Of a DNA stretch of 64,000 nt, positions 45,315-55,902 are shown piece after piece. The stretch covers positions 4,030,001-4,094,000 of the forward strand of contig NZ_CP014578.1 of NCBI RefSeq assembly GCF_001634365.1, read 5' to 3'. The number at the start of each line of letters is the position of its first letter. Position 1 is the first letter of the stretch. This DNA is from Paraburkholderia phytofirmans OLGA172 (GTDB lineage Bacteria > Pseudomonadota > Gammaproteobacteria > Burkholderiales > Burkholderiaceae). The notes below the pieces were generated by a model that was not told the origin of the DNA, ran no database searches, and was given only the letters and a program-made list of their open reading frames with translations. The translations under genes and the position numbers were made by a program.

Positions 45315-47051
45315 TTAGCCCGCCAACGCGGCGCGAACTTTGCCGATCACCGTTTGGGCGGCGTCTTCGACCGGCAGCAGCGTCGCTTCTGCGTCGCGGC
45401 GGCCTTGATACTCGAGCTTGCCGTCCTTAAGACCACGATCGCCGATCACCAGACGATGCGGCACGCCGATCAGCTCCCAGTCGGCAAACATCACACCGGG
45501 ACGCTCGCCGCGATCGTCGAGGATCACGTCGACGCCCGCTTCGACCAACTCCGCGTACAGCTTGTCGGCCTGCTCGCGCACGGCTTCGCTTCGGTCATAA
45601 CCCATCGGGCACAGCACGACCTCGAACGGCGCGATCGACTCCGGCCAGACGATGCCCTTGTCGTCGAAATTCTGTTCGATCGCCGCGCCCAGAATACGCG
45701 TGACGCCAATACCGTAGCAGCCCATTTCCATCGGGCGCGGCTTGCCGGTTTCGTCGAGGCACGTGGCGTTCATCGCTTCCGAGTACTTCGTGCCGAGCTG
45801 GAACACGTGGCCGACTTCGATACCGCGGCAGATGTCGAGCACGCCCTTGCCGTCCGGCGACGGGTCGCCCTTCTTCACGTTGCGAATATCAGCGACGACC
45901 GGTTCCGGCAGATCGCGGCCCCAGTTCACGCCGGTGGTGTGATAGTCCACCTCGTTCGTGCCGACGACGAAGTCGCTCATGTTCGCGACCGTGCGATCCG
46001 CCACGACCTTGACCGGCTTCTTCGTGTTGAGCGGGCCGAGGTAGCCCGGCGGCGTGCCGAAGGTCTCGATGATTTCGGCTTCGGTGGCCATGCGGAAGTC
46101 GGCGAGGCCCGGCAGCTTGCTTGCCTTGATCTCGTTCAGATCATGATCACCGCGCAGCATCAGCAACCAGATGGTGGGTTCGGCGCCTTCGTTTTCCGTG
46201 GCGAGAACGATCGACTTGATCGTGCGCTCGAGCGGAATGTTCAGCAGCTCAGCCACGGCTTCGCACTTCGCCTTGCCCGGTGTTGCGGTCTTCTTCATCT
46301 CTTCGGTCGGCGCCGCACGCTCCGCGTACAGCGGCAACGCTTCGGCCGCTTCAACGTTCGCGGCGAACTCCGAGGTCGGGCAATACGCGATCGCGTCTTC
46401 GCCGGTATCGGCGATCACGTGGAATTCATGCGAGCCGCTGCCGCCGATCGAGCCGTTGTCCGCTGCCACGGCGCGGAAATCCAGGCCGAGGCGCGTGAAG
46501 ATGCGCACGTACGCGTCGTACATCTTGCGATACGACTCGCGCAGGCCTTCCGCGTCTTTGTCGAACGAGTACGCGTCTTTCATGATGAACTCGCGGCCAC
46601 GCATCACGCCGAAACGCGGACGGATCTCGTCGCGGAACTTCGTCTGGATCTGATAGAAATTCACCGGCAACTGGCGATAGCTCTTGATCTGGCCGCGCGC
46701 GATATCCGTGACCACTTCTTCATGGGTCGGTCCGATCACGAAATCGGATTGCTTGCGATCCTTGAAGCGCAGCAGTTCAGGACCGTATTTTTCCCAACGG
46801 CCCGATTCCTGCCACAGTTCAGCCGGCTGCACTGCCGGCATCAACAATTCGATCGCGCCCGCCCGGTTCATTTCTTCGCGCACGATGGCTTCCACCTTGC
46901 GGATCGAACGCAGGCCGACCGGCAGGTAGTTATAGATGCCACCGGCGACGCGGCGAATCATGCCGGCGCGCACCATGAGCTTGTGGCTGACGATCTCGGC
47001 GTCGGCGGGCGCTTCTTTCAGCGTGCCGATAAAGAAACGGGAAGCTTTCAT
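45315..47051 (-). CDS. proS: Prolyl-tRNA synthetase
   Basis: Charges tRNA-Pro. The 578 residues have the bacterial-type layout: class II core with [33 protein letters not shown] and motif 2 [26 protein letters not shown] near 150, an inserted YbaK-like editing domain (about 225-405, which removes mischarged Ala), motif 3 in [15 protein letters not shown] near 445, and an anticodon-binding domain at the end ([16 protein letters not shown]). It reads its cognate tRNA-Pro gene at 53324 in this window. Divergent from rppH. Confidence 0.97.
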   Translation of the reverse strand: MKASRFFIGTLKEAPADAEIVSHKLMVRAGMIRRVAGGIYNYLPVGLRSIRKVEAIVREEMNRAGAIELLMPAVQPAELWQESGRWEKYGPELLRFKDRKQSDFVIGPTHEEVVTDIARGQIKSYRQLPVNFYQIQTKFRDEIRPRFGVMRGREFIMKDAYSFDKDAEGLRESYRKMYDAYVRIFTRLGLDFRAVAADNGSIGGSGSHEFHVIADTGEDAIAYCPTSEFAANVEAAEALPLYAERAAPTEEMKKTATPGKAKCEAVAELLNIPLERTIKSIVLATENEGAEPTIWLLMLRGDHDLNEIKASKLPGLADFRMATEAEIIETFGTPPGYLGPLNTKKPVKVVADRTVANMSDFVVGTNEVDYHTTGVNWGRDLPEPVVADIRNVKKGDPSPDGKGVLDICRGIEVGHVFQLGTKYSEAMNATCLDETGKPRPMEMGCYGIGVTRILGAAIEQNFDDKGIVWPESIAPFEVVLCPMGYDRSEAVREQADKLYAELVEAGVDVILDDRGERPGVMFADWELIGVPHRLVIGDRGLKDGKLEYQGRRDAEATLLPVEDAAQTVIGKVRAALAG

Positions 47052-47421
47052 TCAGATTTTCCAAAAGCGGCGGCTCCGGAGGGACCGCCCGAAAGGTGAA
47101 AACGGTGGGGAAATCGACACAGACCCGGCTTGATGCCGGCACGGACTCGCCGAGCACCCGGCCAAAAGTCTGGCCAAGACCCGGCTCAGCCCCGGCAGAC
47201 GACTGCGCATACCAGGCAAAACCCCGGCAAAGCCGGCCCGACCGCGGCGCTGAAGCCGCCGCGCAAAGCCTTTGCAGCAGGGGATAAGGCACGGAAGACT
47301 GACAGGCTACCGCAAACGCGGGCCTTTTGCGGCGAATCGTTCCAATCTGGTGCGAATCGGTGCGTCGGGTCCGTTATCTGTTTATAATCAAAGCAATTTT
47401 AAAGGATTCGAAGGTGGTTGT
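47052..47421. other. Divergent proS/rppH upstream region
   Basis: GC-rich imperfect repeats of ACCCGGC/CCGGC type (47120-47290) and, nearer rppH, a perfect -10 TATAAT at 47383-47388 with only a weak -35 (TGCGTC near 47361). No protein gene visible. Confidence 0.6.
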
Positions 47422-48168
47422 ATGCTGGATCGTGAAGGCTTTCGCCCGAACGTCGGCATCATCCTCTTGAACGCGCACAACGAGGTGTTTTGGGGCAAAC
47501 GGCTCCGTGAACATTCCTGGCAGTTTCCGCAAGGGGGCATCAAGTACGGAGAGACCCCTGTGCAAGCGATGTATCGGGAGTTACACGAAGAAACCGGGCT
47601 GCTTCCTGAGCACGTCAAGGTGATCGGTCGCACGCGCGACTGGTTGCGTTATGAGGTGCCTGACAAGTTCATAAAGCGCGAAGTACGCGGTCATTACCGC
47701 GGCCAGAAACAAATCTGGTTTTTGCTCCGGATGGTTGGACGCGATTGCGACATATGCTTGCGCGCCACCGACCACCCTGAGTTTGATGCGTGGCGCTGGA
47801 ACGAGTACTGGGTGCCGCTCGACTGTGTGATCGAGTTCAAGCGGGATGTGTATCAGTTGGCGCTGACGGAGCTATCCCGTTTCATGCGCCGGGCTGCGCC
47901 GCGTGCGGAAAAACCTGGTGGGCACCATGGGCCGCGTTATCCACGGATAGCGTCGTCAATGGAAAGTCCGCCGGATTCGACGATGATGAGGGTCACCGCC
48001 TCGGTGAGCACTCTCAGCATCGAAACGTCGATTCACACGACGATCGCGTCTGATTGCGGTCCGGGCTCCGGGTCGGTAGCCGAAGTTGGCTCCGCGTCGG
48101 AACACGAAGACGAATCGGAGCGCGAAACCGCCGCAGGCTCGCTGTTCCGCCCTGGCGTACGCAATTAA
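47422..48168 (+). CDS. rppH: RNA pyrophosphohydrolase RppH
   Basis: Nudix hydrolase that removes pyrophosphate from 5'-triphosphate mRNA and so opens it to decay. Residues 1-155 match Rpp[28 protein letters not shown] at the start, Nudix box [24 protein letters not shown] at about 37-60, and [23 protein letters not shown] near 130. At 248 residues it is 70 longer than the E. coli enzyme; the C-terminal tail ([21 protein letters not shown] and acidic, Ser-rich sequence) is unstructured and common in Burkholderia homologues. I start at 47422 (MLDREGF), shortly after a TATAAT box. Confidence 0.94.
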   Translation: MLDREGFRPNVGIILLNAHNEVFWGKRLREHSWQFPQGGIKYGETPVQAMYRELHEETGLLPEHVKVIGRTRDWLRYEVPDKFIKREVRGHYRGQKQIWFLLRMVGRDCDICLRATDHPEFDAWRWNEYWVPLDCVIEFKRDVYQLALTELSRFMRRAAPRAEKPGGHHGPRYPRIASSMESPPDSTMMRVTASVSTLSIETSIHTTIASDCGPGSGSVAEVGSASEHEDESERETAAGSLFRPGVRN

Positions 48169-48244
48169 CAACTCTGTGCGGCTGTCCACGCCGCCTCCGC
48201 TGGCGCGGCTCGACGAGCCGCGCCAGTCTTTCGAGGAAACCATA

Positions 48245-48796
48245 TTGAAAGCACTTGCTCTCGTCGTGGCGTGCGTCGCCACTGGCGCCCTGCTGGCTGG
48301 TTGCGCCAGCAAACCCTCAAATAAAGACGACAGCACGTTTGCCTACCTGCTGGACCGGCCGAGCACCTGGGTTGAAAACAAGGTGGATACGCTGCCGCCG
48401 CTGCCGCAGGACTCGAATCTGCTGCCTTTCGATGTTTCCGGCAACACACCGCTGCAGTTCGCGATCGATAGAAGTTCGCTTACCGTCGGCACAGATGGCG
48501 TGGTGCGCTACACCGTCGTCGTAACGAGCCCAAGCGGCGCACGCAACGTGAACTACGAAGGGATTCGCTGCGATACGTATGAATGGCGCCAGTACGCGGG
48601 GCTGAACGCCGATCATGACGGCTGGGACCAGACCGTCGCCAACGACTTCAGGCGCATTGAAAATGGCGCGCTGAACGCCTATCAGGCGGCGCTGTATCAG
48701 GATTACCTGTGTGCGAACAAGATGCCCACGGGCAACGCCAAGCAGATTGTCGAGAACATCCGCTACAAGCGCACGCAGACGTCGCTGGTTCACTAA
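48245..48796 (+). CDS. CNP1-like lipoprotein
   Basis: A 183-residue envelope protein. It probably starts at a TTG (48245) with GAGGAAA 7 bases upstream; the first residues (KALALVVACVATGALLAGCASKP) form a lipoprotein signal with lipobox LLAGC. The rest (QFAIDRSSLTVGTDGVVRYTVVV, then YEGIRCDTYEWRQYAG and LYQDYLCANKMPTG with two conserved Cys) fits the CNP1-like family known from neisserial cryptic nicking/CNP1 proteins. Function is unknown. It follows rppH by 76 bases. Confidence 0.88.
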   Translation: MKALALVVACVATGALLAGCASKPSNKDDSTFAYLLDRPSTWVENKVDTLPPLPQDSNLLPFDVSGNTPLQFAIDRSSLTVGTDGVVRYTVVVTSPSGARNVNYEGIRCDTYEWRQYAGLNADHDGWDQTVANDFRRIENGALNAYQAALYQDYLCANKMPTGNAKQIVENIRYKRTQTSLVH

Positions 48797-48847
48797 GGCA
48801 GTTTTCGCGAGCGGACTTCTTCGAAAGTGGAAGCCGCCGCGAACGTG

Positions 48848-48886
48848 AAAAAGCCGTTCCAGCTCACATGCCGGAACGGCTTTTTT
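48848..48886. terminator. Bidirectional terminator
   Basis: AAAAAGCCGTTCC, loop region AGCTCACATGCC, GGAACGGC then six T. Poly-A on one side and poly-T on the other let it end both the CNP1-like gene (plus) and proB (minus), which converge here. Confidence 0.85.
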
Positions 48887-48911
48887 CTGTCGTGCGAACC
48901 TTGCCCGGGAG

Positions 48912-50030
48912 TCAGACCAGCACAAGATTGTCGCGATGGATCACCTCGGGCTCCAGCATATAGCCGAGCACCGATTCAATGTCGCCGCTCGGACGCCGCT
49001 GGATCAGCTTGGTTTCCGCACTGCTGTAGTTAGTCAGACCGCGCGCGACTTCACGCCCTGTCGCGCTCAGGCAAGCGATCACTTCGCCGCGCGCAAACGC
49101 GCCCTGCACACCGACGACACCAATCGGCAGCAGGCTCTTGCCGCCCTCGGTCAGTTTTTCAACCGCGCCGTCGTCGATCACCACATGGCCGCGCACCTGC
49201 AGATGATCGGCCATCCATTGCTTGCGCGCCGCCATGCGTGCAGTGCGCGCGATCAGCTGCGTGCCGATCGCCTCACCCGAGGCCAGCCGTGACAGCACGT
49301 CCGCTTCGCGCCCGCTCGCGATCACCGTATTGGCGCCGCTGTGCGCCGCGCGTTTGGCCGCAAGAATCTTGGTCAACATGCCGCCGCGGCCCAGGCTCGA
49401 ACCCGCGCCGCCCGCCATCGCTTCGAGCTCCGGTGCACCGGCATCGGCCTGCTGGACGAGCGTTGCATTCGGATCCTTGCGCGGGTCGGCGGTAAAAAGC
49501 CCTTGCTGATCGGTGAGGATAACGAGCGCATCGCCTTCGATCAGATTCGCGACCAATGCGCCTAGCGTGTCGTTGTCGCCGAACTTGATTTCGTCGGTGA
49601 CGACCGTGTCGTTCTCGTTGATGATCGGCACAACGCCCAGACGCAGCAGCGTCAGCAACGTGGAACGAGCGTTCAGATAGCGTTCGCGGTCGGCCAGATC
49701 GGCGTGGGTCAGCAGAATTTGCGCGGTCTGGATCGAATGTTCGGCAAAGCGGCTTTCGTAGACCTGCGCGAGGCCCATTTGACCGACAGCCGCGGCCGCC
49801 TGCAATTCGTCGATTTCGCGTGGCCGTTTGGTCCAGCCGAGCCGCTGCATCCCTTCGGCAATGGCGCCCGAACTGACCAGCACCACTTCCTTGCCTTGCG
49901 CGCGCAGTGCGGCAATCTGAGCGGCCCAGCGGCCGATTGCAGCATGATCGAGGCCGCGCCCGTCATTCGTGACGAGGCTCGAGCCGACTTTCACTACCAA
50001 TCGCCGTGAATCTGCGATGACGGAACGCAT
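48912..50030 (-). CDS. proB: Glutamate 5-kinase
   Basis: First step of proline synthesis. The 372 residues have an amino-acid kinase domain ([70 protein letters not shown]) and a C-terminal PUA domain ([22 protein letters not shown]), as in E. coli ProB. I start at 50030 ([10 protein letters not shown]), since the open frame continues a further 69 codons upstream with no family features. It is 73 bases after obgE on the same strand. Confidence 0.96.
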   Translation of the reverse strand: MRSVIADSRRLVVKVGSSLVTNDGRGLDHAAIGRWAAQIAALRAQGKEVVLVSSGAIAEGMQRLGWTKRPREIDELQAAAAVGQMGLAQVYESRFAEHSIQTAQILLTHADLADRERYLNARSTLLTLLRLGVVPIINENDTVVTDEIKFGDNDTLGALVANLIEGDALVILTDQQGLFTADPRKDPNATLVQQADAGAPELEAMAGGAGSSLGRGGMLTKILAAKRAAHSGANTVIASGREADVLSRLASGEAIGTQLIARTARMAARKQWMADHLQVRGHVVIDDGAVEKLTEGGKSLLPIGVVGVQGAFARGEVIACLSATGREVARGLTNYSSAETKLIQRRPSGDIESVLGYMLEPEVIHRDNLVLV

Positions 50031-50103
50031 TGTGCGCGGTCTCCCAAGATGACGCGTGATGCATGCCGGCGGCCCTCGCGGGCGCCGGCGCTCAGGCTTG
50101 TTA

Positions 50104-51288
<1,185 letters not shown>

Positions 51289-51390
51289 CTATTTTGCCGC
51301 GCTCGCCGTGCGGTGAGCAATCAGCCGATCGGCTAACCGCGCCGATATGGCCATGCAATCCGCCAATTCTTCGGACAAAAAACGCTGCAA

Positions 51391-51425
51391 TAAAAAAAGC
51401 CCCGCGAACTTCGCGGGGCCTTTTT
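51391..51425 (-). terminator. Terminator after rplU-rpmA
   Basis: GCCCCGCGA, loop ACT, TCGCGGGGC, with A runs on the left and T runs on the right. On the minus strand it ends the rplU-rpmA transcript 29 bases past the rpmA stop; the T tract on the plus side makes it potentially bidirectional. Confidence 0.85.
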
Positions 51426-51454
51426 CCGGTCCTGAAGCCCGTGCCTGATTAAAC

Positions 51455-51718
51455 TCAGACTGCTGCCGGGACGACGTTGACCATGTGCTTCTTCGCTGCG
51501 CCTTTCGTCGAGAAATTGACGTGGCCGTCCGTCAGCGCGAACAAGGTGTGATCCTTGCCGATACCGACGTTTTCGCCCGGGTGCATGCGCGTGCCACGTT
51601 GACGCACGATGATGCCGCCAGCGTTGATGGCCTGACCGCCGTAAACCTTGACGCCGAGACGCTTCGATTCAGAGTCGCGGCCGTTGCGGGATGATCCGCC
51701 TGCCTTTTTGTGTGCCAT
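51455..51718 (-). CDS. rpmA: 50S ribosomal protein L27
   Basis: An 87-residue ribosomal protein, starting [24 protein letters not shown] and containing the conserved glycine-rich [15 protein letters not shown] segment; the N-terminus reaches the peptidyl transferase centre. It is 25 bases after rplU on the same strand, the universal rplU-rpmA-obgE order. Length fits the family (85-87 residues). Confidence 0.98.
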   Translation of the reverse strand: MAHKKAGGSSRNGRDSESKRLGVKVYGGQAINAGGIIVRQRGTRMHPGENVGIGKDHTLFALTDGHVNFSTKGAAKKHMVNVVPAAV

Positions 51719-51743
51719 TTAATTTGCTCCTTAACCGTTGCGC

Positions 51744-52055
51744 TTACGCGTTGATCGCGTCGATGCGCAGTTCGGTATAGTTCTGGCGGTGGCCGCCATG
51801 CTTCTGGTAGTGCTTCCGGCGACGCATCTTGAAGATGGTCACTTTTGCGTGACGACCTTGCGACACGACGGTAGCCTTGACGGAAGCCCCACTGACCAGC
51901 GGCGTACCGAACTTAATCGATTCGCCTTCGCCCACTGCGAGAACCTGGTCGAGCGTGATTTCAGCGTCAATGTCTGCCGGTATCTGTTCTACTTTAAGTT
52001 TTTCGCCGACGGCAACTTTATACTGCTTGCCACCGGTTTTTATGACCGCGTACAT
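51744..52055 (-). CDS. rplU: 50S ribosomal protein L21
   Basis: A 103-residue ribosomal protein: [24 protein letters not shown] at the start and [22 protein letters not shown] at the end are L21 signatures. A strong promoter lies 54 bases upstream (TTGACC-17-TATAAT). I start at 52055; the longer frame to 52277 has no family match. Confidence 0.98.
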   Translation of the reverse strand: MYAVIKTGGKQYKVAVGEKLKVEQIPADIDAEITLDQVLAVGEGESIKFGTPLVSGASVKATVVSQGRHAKVTIFKMRRRKHYQKHGGHRQNYTELRIDAINA

Positions 52056-52109
52056 TGAGAACCTCACTCTGTGTTCATTTTTCCCACGCACCGCGCGCGG
52101 AAACCCGTG

Positions 52110-52138
52110 ATTATACATAGAGTTAGCTGCTCGGTCAA
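52110..52138 (-). promoter_or_regulatory. rplU-rpmA promoter
   Basis: On the minus strand TTGACC (52138-52133) and TATAAT (52115-52110) with a 17-base spacer, a near-consensus sigma70 promoter. It lies about 55 bases before the rplU start. Confidence 0.75.
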
Positions 52139-52294
52139 AACTCATTGAGAGGCGCCGCGCGCACCGCCCGGCGCCTTGCCGTCCAGCCCCGGTACGCGGC
52201 CCAGCCGCTGCCTCTGTCGCGCCGTGCCGCAGCCTGCGACCCGGAACTGTCGCGATTCGCCTTATAATTCGCGGCACTACCCAATTCAGCCATC

Positions 52295-53287
52295 ATGTCG
52301 TCGACTGCCACCCCCTCCTCCAACGCCGCCAGCCTGCTCGCTCCGATCGCCGAAGACATGCAGCAGGTCAATCGCGTCATCCGGCACCGTCTGGCGTCTG
52401 ACGTGATGCTGATCAATCAGATCTCCGAGTACATCATCAGCGCCGGGGGCAAGCGGCTGCGGCCCGCGCTGCTGCTGCTGATGGCGGGCGCGCTGGGCGA
52501 GACCACCGGGCATCGGCACGAATTGGCTGCGGTGGTGGAATTCATCCACACGGCCACGCTGCTGCACGACGACGTGGTCGACGAGTCCGATCTGCGGCGC
52601 GGCCGCCAGACCGCCAACGCGCTGTTCGGCAACGCCGCGAGCGTTCTGGTCGGCGACTTCCTGTATTCGCGCTCGTTCCAGATGATGGTCGGCGTGGGCA
52701 AGATGCGCGTGATGGAAATCCTGTCGGAGGCGACCAATATCATCTCCGAGGGCGAAGTCCTGCAGTTGCTGAACATGCACGACGCCGACGTGGACGAAGC
52801 GCGCTACATGCAGGTGATCCGCTACAAAACCGCCAAGCTGTTCGAGGCTGCCGCGCAACTCGGCGCGGTGCTGGCCGGGTCGGACGCGAAGACGGAAGCC
52901 GCTGCCGCGGAATTCGGCCGCCGCATCGGCACCGCGTTCCAGATCATGGACGACTGGCTCGACTACACGGGCACAGCTGAATCGATGGGCAAAAACGCTG
53001 GTGACGATCTGCGCGAAGGCAAACCCACGCTCCCGCTGATTTATCTGATCGAACGCGGCACGCCCGAGCAGTCGGCGCTCGCGCGGGAAGCCATCGAGCA
53101 AGGCGGCACGGACCGTTTCGACACCATTTTCGAAGCGATCACGCGCTCCGGGGCACTGGATCACACGCTTGAGTGCGCGAAGCAGGAAGCGCTGGCCGCA
53201 GCTGCAGCAATTTCTTCATTTCCTGATTCCATTTTCAAAGATAGCCTGCTAGAATTATGTTCTTACTCGACGGCAAGACAGTCTTGA
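52295..53287 (+). CDS. ispB: Octaprenyl diphosphate synthase
   Basis: Makes the C40 side chain of ubiquinone-8. The 330 residues carry the trans-prenyltransferase motifs LLHDDVVDESDLRRGRQTAN near 88 (first Asp-rich motif) and FQIMDDWLDYTGTAES near 215 (second). GGKRLRPALLLLMAG near 50 is the substrate site. It is divergent from rplU with a 239-bp gap and followed by tRNA-Pro. Confidence 0.94.
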   Translation: MSSTATPSSNAASLLAPIAEDMQQVNRVIRHRLASDVMLINQISEYIISAGGKRLRPALLLLMAGALGETTGHRHELAAVVEFIHTATLLHDDVVDESDLRRGRQTANALFGNAASVLVGDFLYSRSFQMMVGVGKMRVMEILSEATNIISEGEVLQLLNMHDADVDEARYMQVIRYKTAKLFEAAAQLGAVLAGSDAKTEAAAAEFGRRIGTAFQIMDDWLDYTGTAESMGKNAGDDLREGKPTLPLIYLIERGTPEQSALAREAIEQGGTDRFDTIFEAITRSGALDHTLECAKQEALAAAAAISSFPDSIFKDSLLELCSYSTARQS

Positions 53288-53323
53288 ACGAGACTGAAAC
53301 ACCGTAGGAGTCCAGTACCAAAT

Positions 53324-53400
53324 CGGGGTGTAGCTTAGCCTGGTAGAGCGCTACGTTCGGGACGTAGAGGCCGGAGGTTCGAATCCTCTCACCCCGACCA
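53324..53400 (+). tRNA. tRNA-Pro(CGG)
   Basis: A 77-base tRNA reading CGGGGTG at the 5' end paired with CACCCCG near the 3' end, with the CCA encoded. The anticodon loop is TTCGGGA, so the anticodon is CGG, and GGTTCGAATCC is the T loop. The D arm GCTTAGCCTGGTAGAGC is standard. It lies 36 bases after ispB and before the type VI secretion cluster, which makes it a possible integration point. Confidence 0.97.
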
Positions 53401-53426
53401 GATTTGCCCTGTTAGTTCAAGGCTCG

Positions 53427-53457
53427 AAAAACCGCCCAGCTTGCTTGGCGGTTTTTT
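53427..53457 (+). terminator. Terminator after tRNA-Pro
   Basis: ACCGCC at 53431-53436 pairs with GGCGGT at 53447-53452, extended by AA/TT, and is followed by TTTT. It closes the ispB/tRNA-Pro transcript. Confidence 0.8.
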
Positions 53458-53838
53458 GTTTTGGGTCGCATTTTTTGCACCGCCCCACCCTCAACGGGAT
53501 GCCTCCTCTCGCGGGCAAGGATCAGTTGCTTGATGCAGAAGCGAGCCACGCAGCGTCGGCCCCACCCCCACCTTGCGACATTTACTCAAGTAAAGCGCCC
53601 GACATCATATGGCCTGCCCGGCCATACCCCTATCGGCTGGGGTCGTCTACAGTCCGAACCATTCCGATCGAACCGGACAGACTGCTGCGCCAATTCCCTT
53701 GTCGTCCCATATTTATCGCAGCCTCAAATAGCCATCAATACCGGACGACGAATCACGCGCTTAATATCTACGCCAAGCTAACTTTTGCCTATCCTAATAA
53801 ATTCATAAAATCCTCCTTATGAAATAATAAAAATTAGC

Positions 53839-53853
53839 TTGCCATATTGGCAA
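53839..53853. promoter_or_regulatory. Palindrome in T6SS leader
   Basis: TTGCCA-TAT-TGGCAA, a perfect 6-3-6 inverted repeat in AT-rich sequence 317 bases before tssA. A candidate operator; the binding protein is unknown. Confidence 0.35.
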
Positions 53854-54010
53854 AGCCGCAATAACATCAGCCCCAATACATTTAATCGCACACACCATTT
53901 CCGCATCCTGATTAAATTGACCTTTTGCCATCGCTACCCCTATGCGTCGCCTGCCAGCTGAGCCTGGCCGCGCCGCTCGGCGGGGAAACGTCCCCAAGCG
54001 GCCCAGCGGG

Positions 54011-54040
54011 TTTTAAGAAGATTCCAATCCGTTCTTAAAA
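54011..54040. promoter_or_regulatory. Inverted repeat upstream of tssA
   Basis: TTTTAAGAA, 12-base spacer, TTCTTAAAA, a perfect 9-bp inverted repeat 130 bases before the tssA start. The spacer and A/T arms suit a dimeric activator or repressor, but a family cannot be named. Confidence 0.4.
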
Positions 54041-54169
54041 GAGACGCGGAAAATTGCGATTAATTGAGAAATCATCTTAACAATTCCTAATAACCAATTT
54101 ATCAATCAGATTAATTCCAAATACGCGCCCACCCCAAATTAGTCAGTATCCAGACCCAAGCAAACAGAG

Positions 54170-55237
54170 ATGAATACCGTACTGAGCAATCAAATCGGAC
54201 CCATCAGTCTTGAACAGCCGTGTGGTGCCGACCTGGAATATGACGCAGCGTTCACCACGTTGCAGCAGGTTGCAACCGGCAGTCGCGAGCAGCAATTTGG
54301 CGAAGCCCTGATTCCAGCTGTCGCGCCGGATTGGCCGCATGTGGAGACATTGGCCGTTGCATTGCTCAGCCGCACCGTGGATTTGCGCGTCATCGCGTTA
54401 TTGACGCTTGCCTGGACGAAGATGACCGGCCTTGCCGGATATGCCCGAGGCCTGTCGCTCGCCGCCTATGTCCTCGATCAATACTGGGAGCATGTCCACC
54501 CCCAACTTGAAACAGCGGGCGAATTCGATCCGTTGCCGCGGCTAAACGCAATCGCGGCGCTGACTGACCAGCAGGCACTTGGCCGCAGTGCACGCGGCGC
54601 CCCGCTGCTGCTCTGGCGGTTCGGTCAACTCTCCCTGCGCGACGCCGCTGCGATTCTCGAACGGAAACAATCGGCAACCGTGTGCGGATTTCCCGCGTCG
54701 GACGTCACCCTGCAAACGGAGTTGCGGGCCACGCTCAAAGGCGCGCGCGAGGAATCCATGGTGATTCAACAACTGCTGTACGCGATCGAACGCATCCAGC
54801 GGCAGATCTCCGTACACCTCGATTCCTCCTGGGTACCCGACCCAATCGCGGTAGAGGGTCCGTTGCGTGTTGTCTATCAGGCGATCGGCGAACCATCCGA
54901 CATTGCCTCGTCCTCGCGGTGTGCCGAATCGCCGCCGCCAGTGCCGGCGATCGCCACGCCCACCGAGCGCCCACATGCCGGCAACGTTCACACAGCGGCT
55001 GCCGGATCGATGTCGATACGAACGCGTGAAGATGTCATCGCCGCACTGGAAAACGCATGCGTGTATCTGGAGCGAGCGGAACCCGGCCATCCGGTCCCCC
55101 TCCTGTTGCGACGGGCTCAGCGTCTGATGCATATGACTTTTTATGAAATCGTGCGCGAGTTGGCGCCGGCCGCGTTGCCGCAACTTGATGTTCTGACAGG
55201 CCAGCCGGAGCGGCTATCAGGTGTTGCGGTCAATTGA
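54170..55237 (+). CDS. tssA: T6SS protein TssA
   Basis: TssA caps the growing type VI secretion sheath and contacts the baseplate. The 355 residues have the ImpA N-terminal domain (about 10-130: ISLEQPCGADLEYDAAFTTL at the start, then DWPHVETLAVALLSRTVDLRVIALLTLAWTK) and a less conserved C-terminal part with the helical stretch EDVIAALENACVYLERAEPGHPVPLLLRRAQRLM. It is first in the operon, 31 bases before the GTG of the tssB frame. The C-terminal class (TssA1 or TssA2) is not resolved. Confidence 0.92.
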   Translation: MNTVLSNQIGPISLEQPCGADLEYDAAFTTLQQVATGSREQQFGEALIPAVAPDWPHVETLAVALLSRTVDLRVIALLTLAWTKMTGLAGYARGLSLAAYVLDQYWEHVHPQLETAGEFDPLPRLNAIAALTDQQALGRSARGAPLLLWRFGQLSLRDAAAILERKQSATVCGFPASDVTLQTELRATLKGAREESMVIQQLLYAIERIQRQISVHLDSSWVPDPIAVEGPLRVVYQAIGEPSDIASSSRCAESPPPVPAIATPTERPHAGNVHTAAAGSMSIRTREDVIAALENACVYLERAEPGHPVPLLLRRAQRLMHMTFYEIVRELAPAALPQLDVLTGQPERLSGVAVN

Positions 55238-55288
55238 GCGGCGCCCACGCAGCGCAAATCACAGCCAGTGAAAACAGTGGAGCTTGAA

Positions 55289-55855
55289 ATGGCCATTTCG
55301 AACGGATCGAAAGCAACCCCAGCAAACGCAACTGGACAGAAGTTCATTGCCCGTAATCGCGCACCTCGCGTCCAGATCGAGTATGACGTCGAGCTCTACG
55401 GCAGCGAGCGCAAAGTCGAAATCCCGTTCGTCATGGGCGTCGTCGCCGACCTGGCAGGTCAATCCACCACGCTTCTGCCGGACCTGGAAGCGCGCAAATT
55501 CATGGAAATCGATATCGATAACTTCGACGACCGGCTCAAGTCGATCCAGCCGCGCGTCGCGCTTCGCGTGCCAAACGACATCTCCGGGGAAGGCATGCTG
55601 GCAGTCGATCTGACCTTCCGGAGCATGGAGGATTTCTCGCCAGCCACAATCGCGAGGCAGGTACCGGCACTCGATCAACTGTTGCAAGCGCGCTCGCAAT
55701 TGTCGAACCTGCTTTCCTATATGGATGGCAAGAGCGGCGCGGAAGAACTGATCACCCAGGCGCTCAGGAATCCGGCCCTGCTCAAGACGCTCGCCGCTCC
55801 GTCCGGTCCCGTCGGGCCGGAAGCCGCCGGCAACGAAACGGCCGACAAGCAGTAG
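55289..55855 (+). CDS. tssB: T6SS sheath small subunit TssB
   Basis: Small subunit of the contractile sheath. The 188 residues have FIARNRAPRVQIEYDVELYGSERKVEIPFVMGVVADLAG near the start and LEARKFMEIDIDNFDDRLKSIQPRVALRVPN, both TssB signatures, then MEDFSPATIARQVPALDQLLQARSQL. I start at 55289, which has GGAG 7 bases upstream; a GTG at 55268 would add seven residues. It pairs with tssC just downstream. Confidence 0.94.
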   Translation: MAISNGSKATPANATGQKFIARNRAPRVQIEYDVELYGSERKVEIPFVMGVVADLAGQSTTLLPDLEARKFMEIDIDNFDDRLKSIQPRVALRVPNDISGEGMLAVDLTFRSMEDFSPATIARQVPALDQLLQARSQLSNLLSYMDGKSGAEELITQALRNPALLKTLAAPSGPVGPEAAGNETADKQ

Positions 55856-55902
55856 TCGCACAGGCACGAACGCATTCATCCAGGTACGTTCCGGGAATCC
55901 TT

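Larger units (their letters stand above)
53401..54169. other. Intergenic/AT-rich leader of the T6SS cluster
   Basis: Between tRNA-Pro and tssA. A terminator lies at 53427-53457. From about 53460 to 53780 I see no gene with family features. From 53785 to 54169 the sequence becomes AT-rich (unlike both sides) and has two inverted repeats at 53839-53853 and 54011-54040, probably the control region of the T6SS operon. No integrase or direct repeat of the tRNA 3' end was seen. Confidence 0.65.

Noticed and set aside
53445..53822. 125-codon open frame between tRNA-Pro and the T6SS leader
   Set aside because: No ribosome binding site or domain; composition drifts with the AT-rich leader; probably non-coding.
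53324..54169. tRNA-Pro as an integrated-island attachment site
   Set aside because: No integrase gene or repeated tRNA 3' end was seen within the window, so an island boundary cannot be claimed; it remains only a suggestion.
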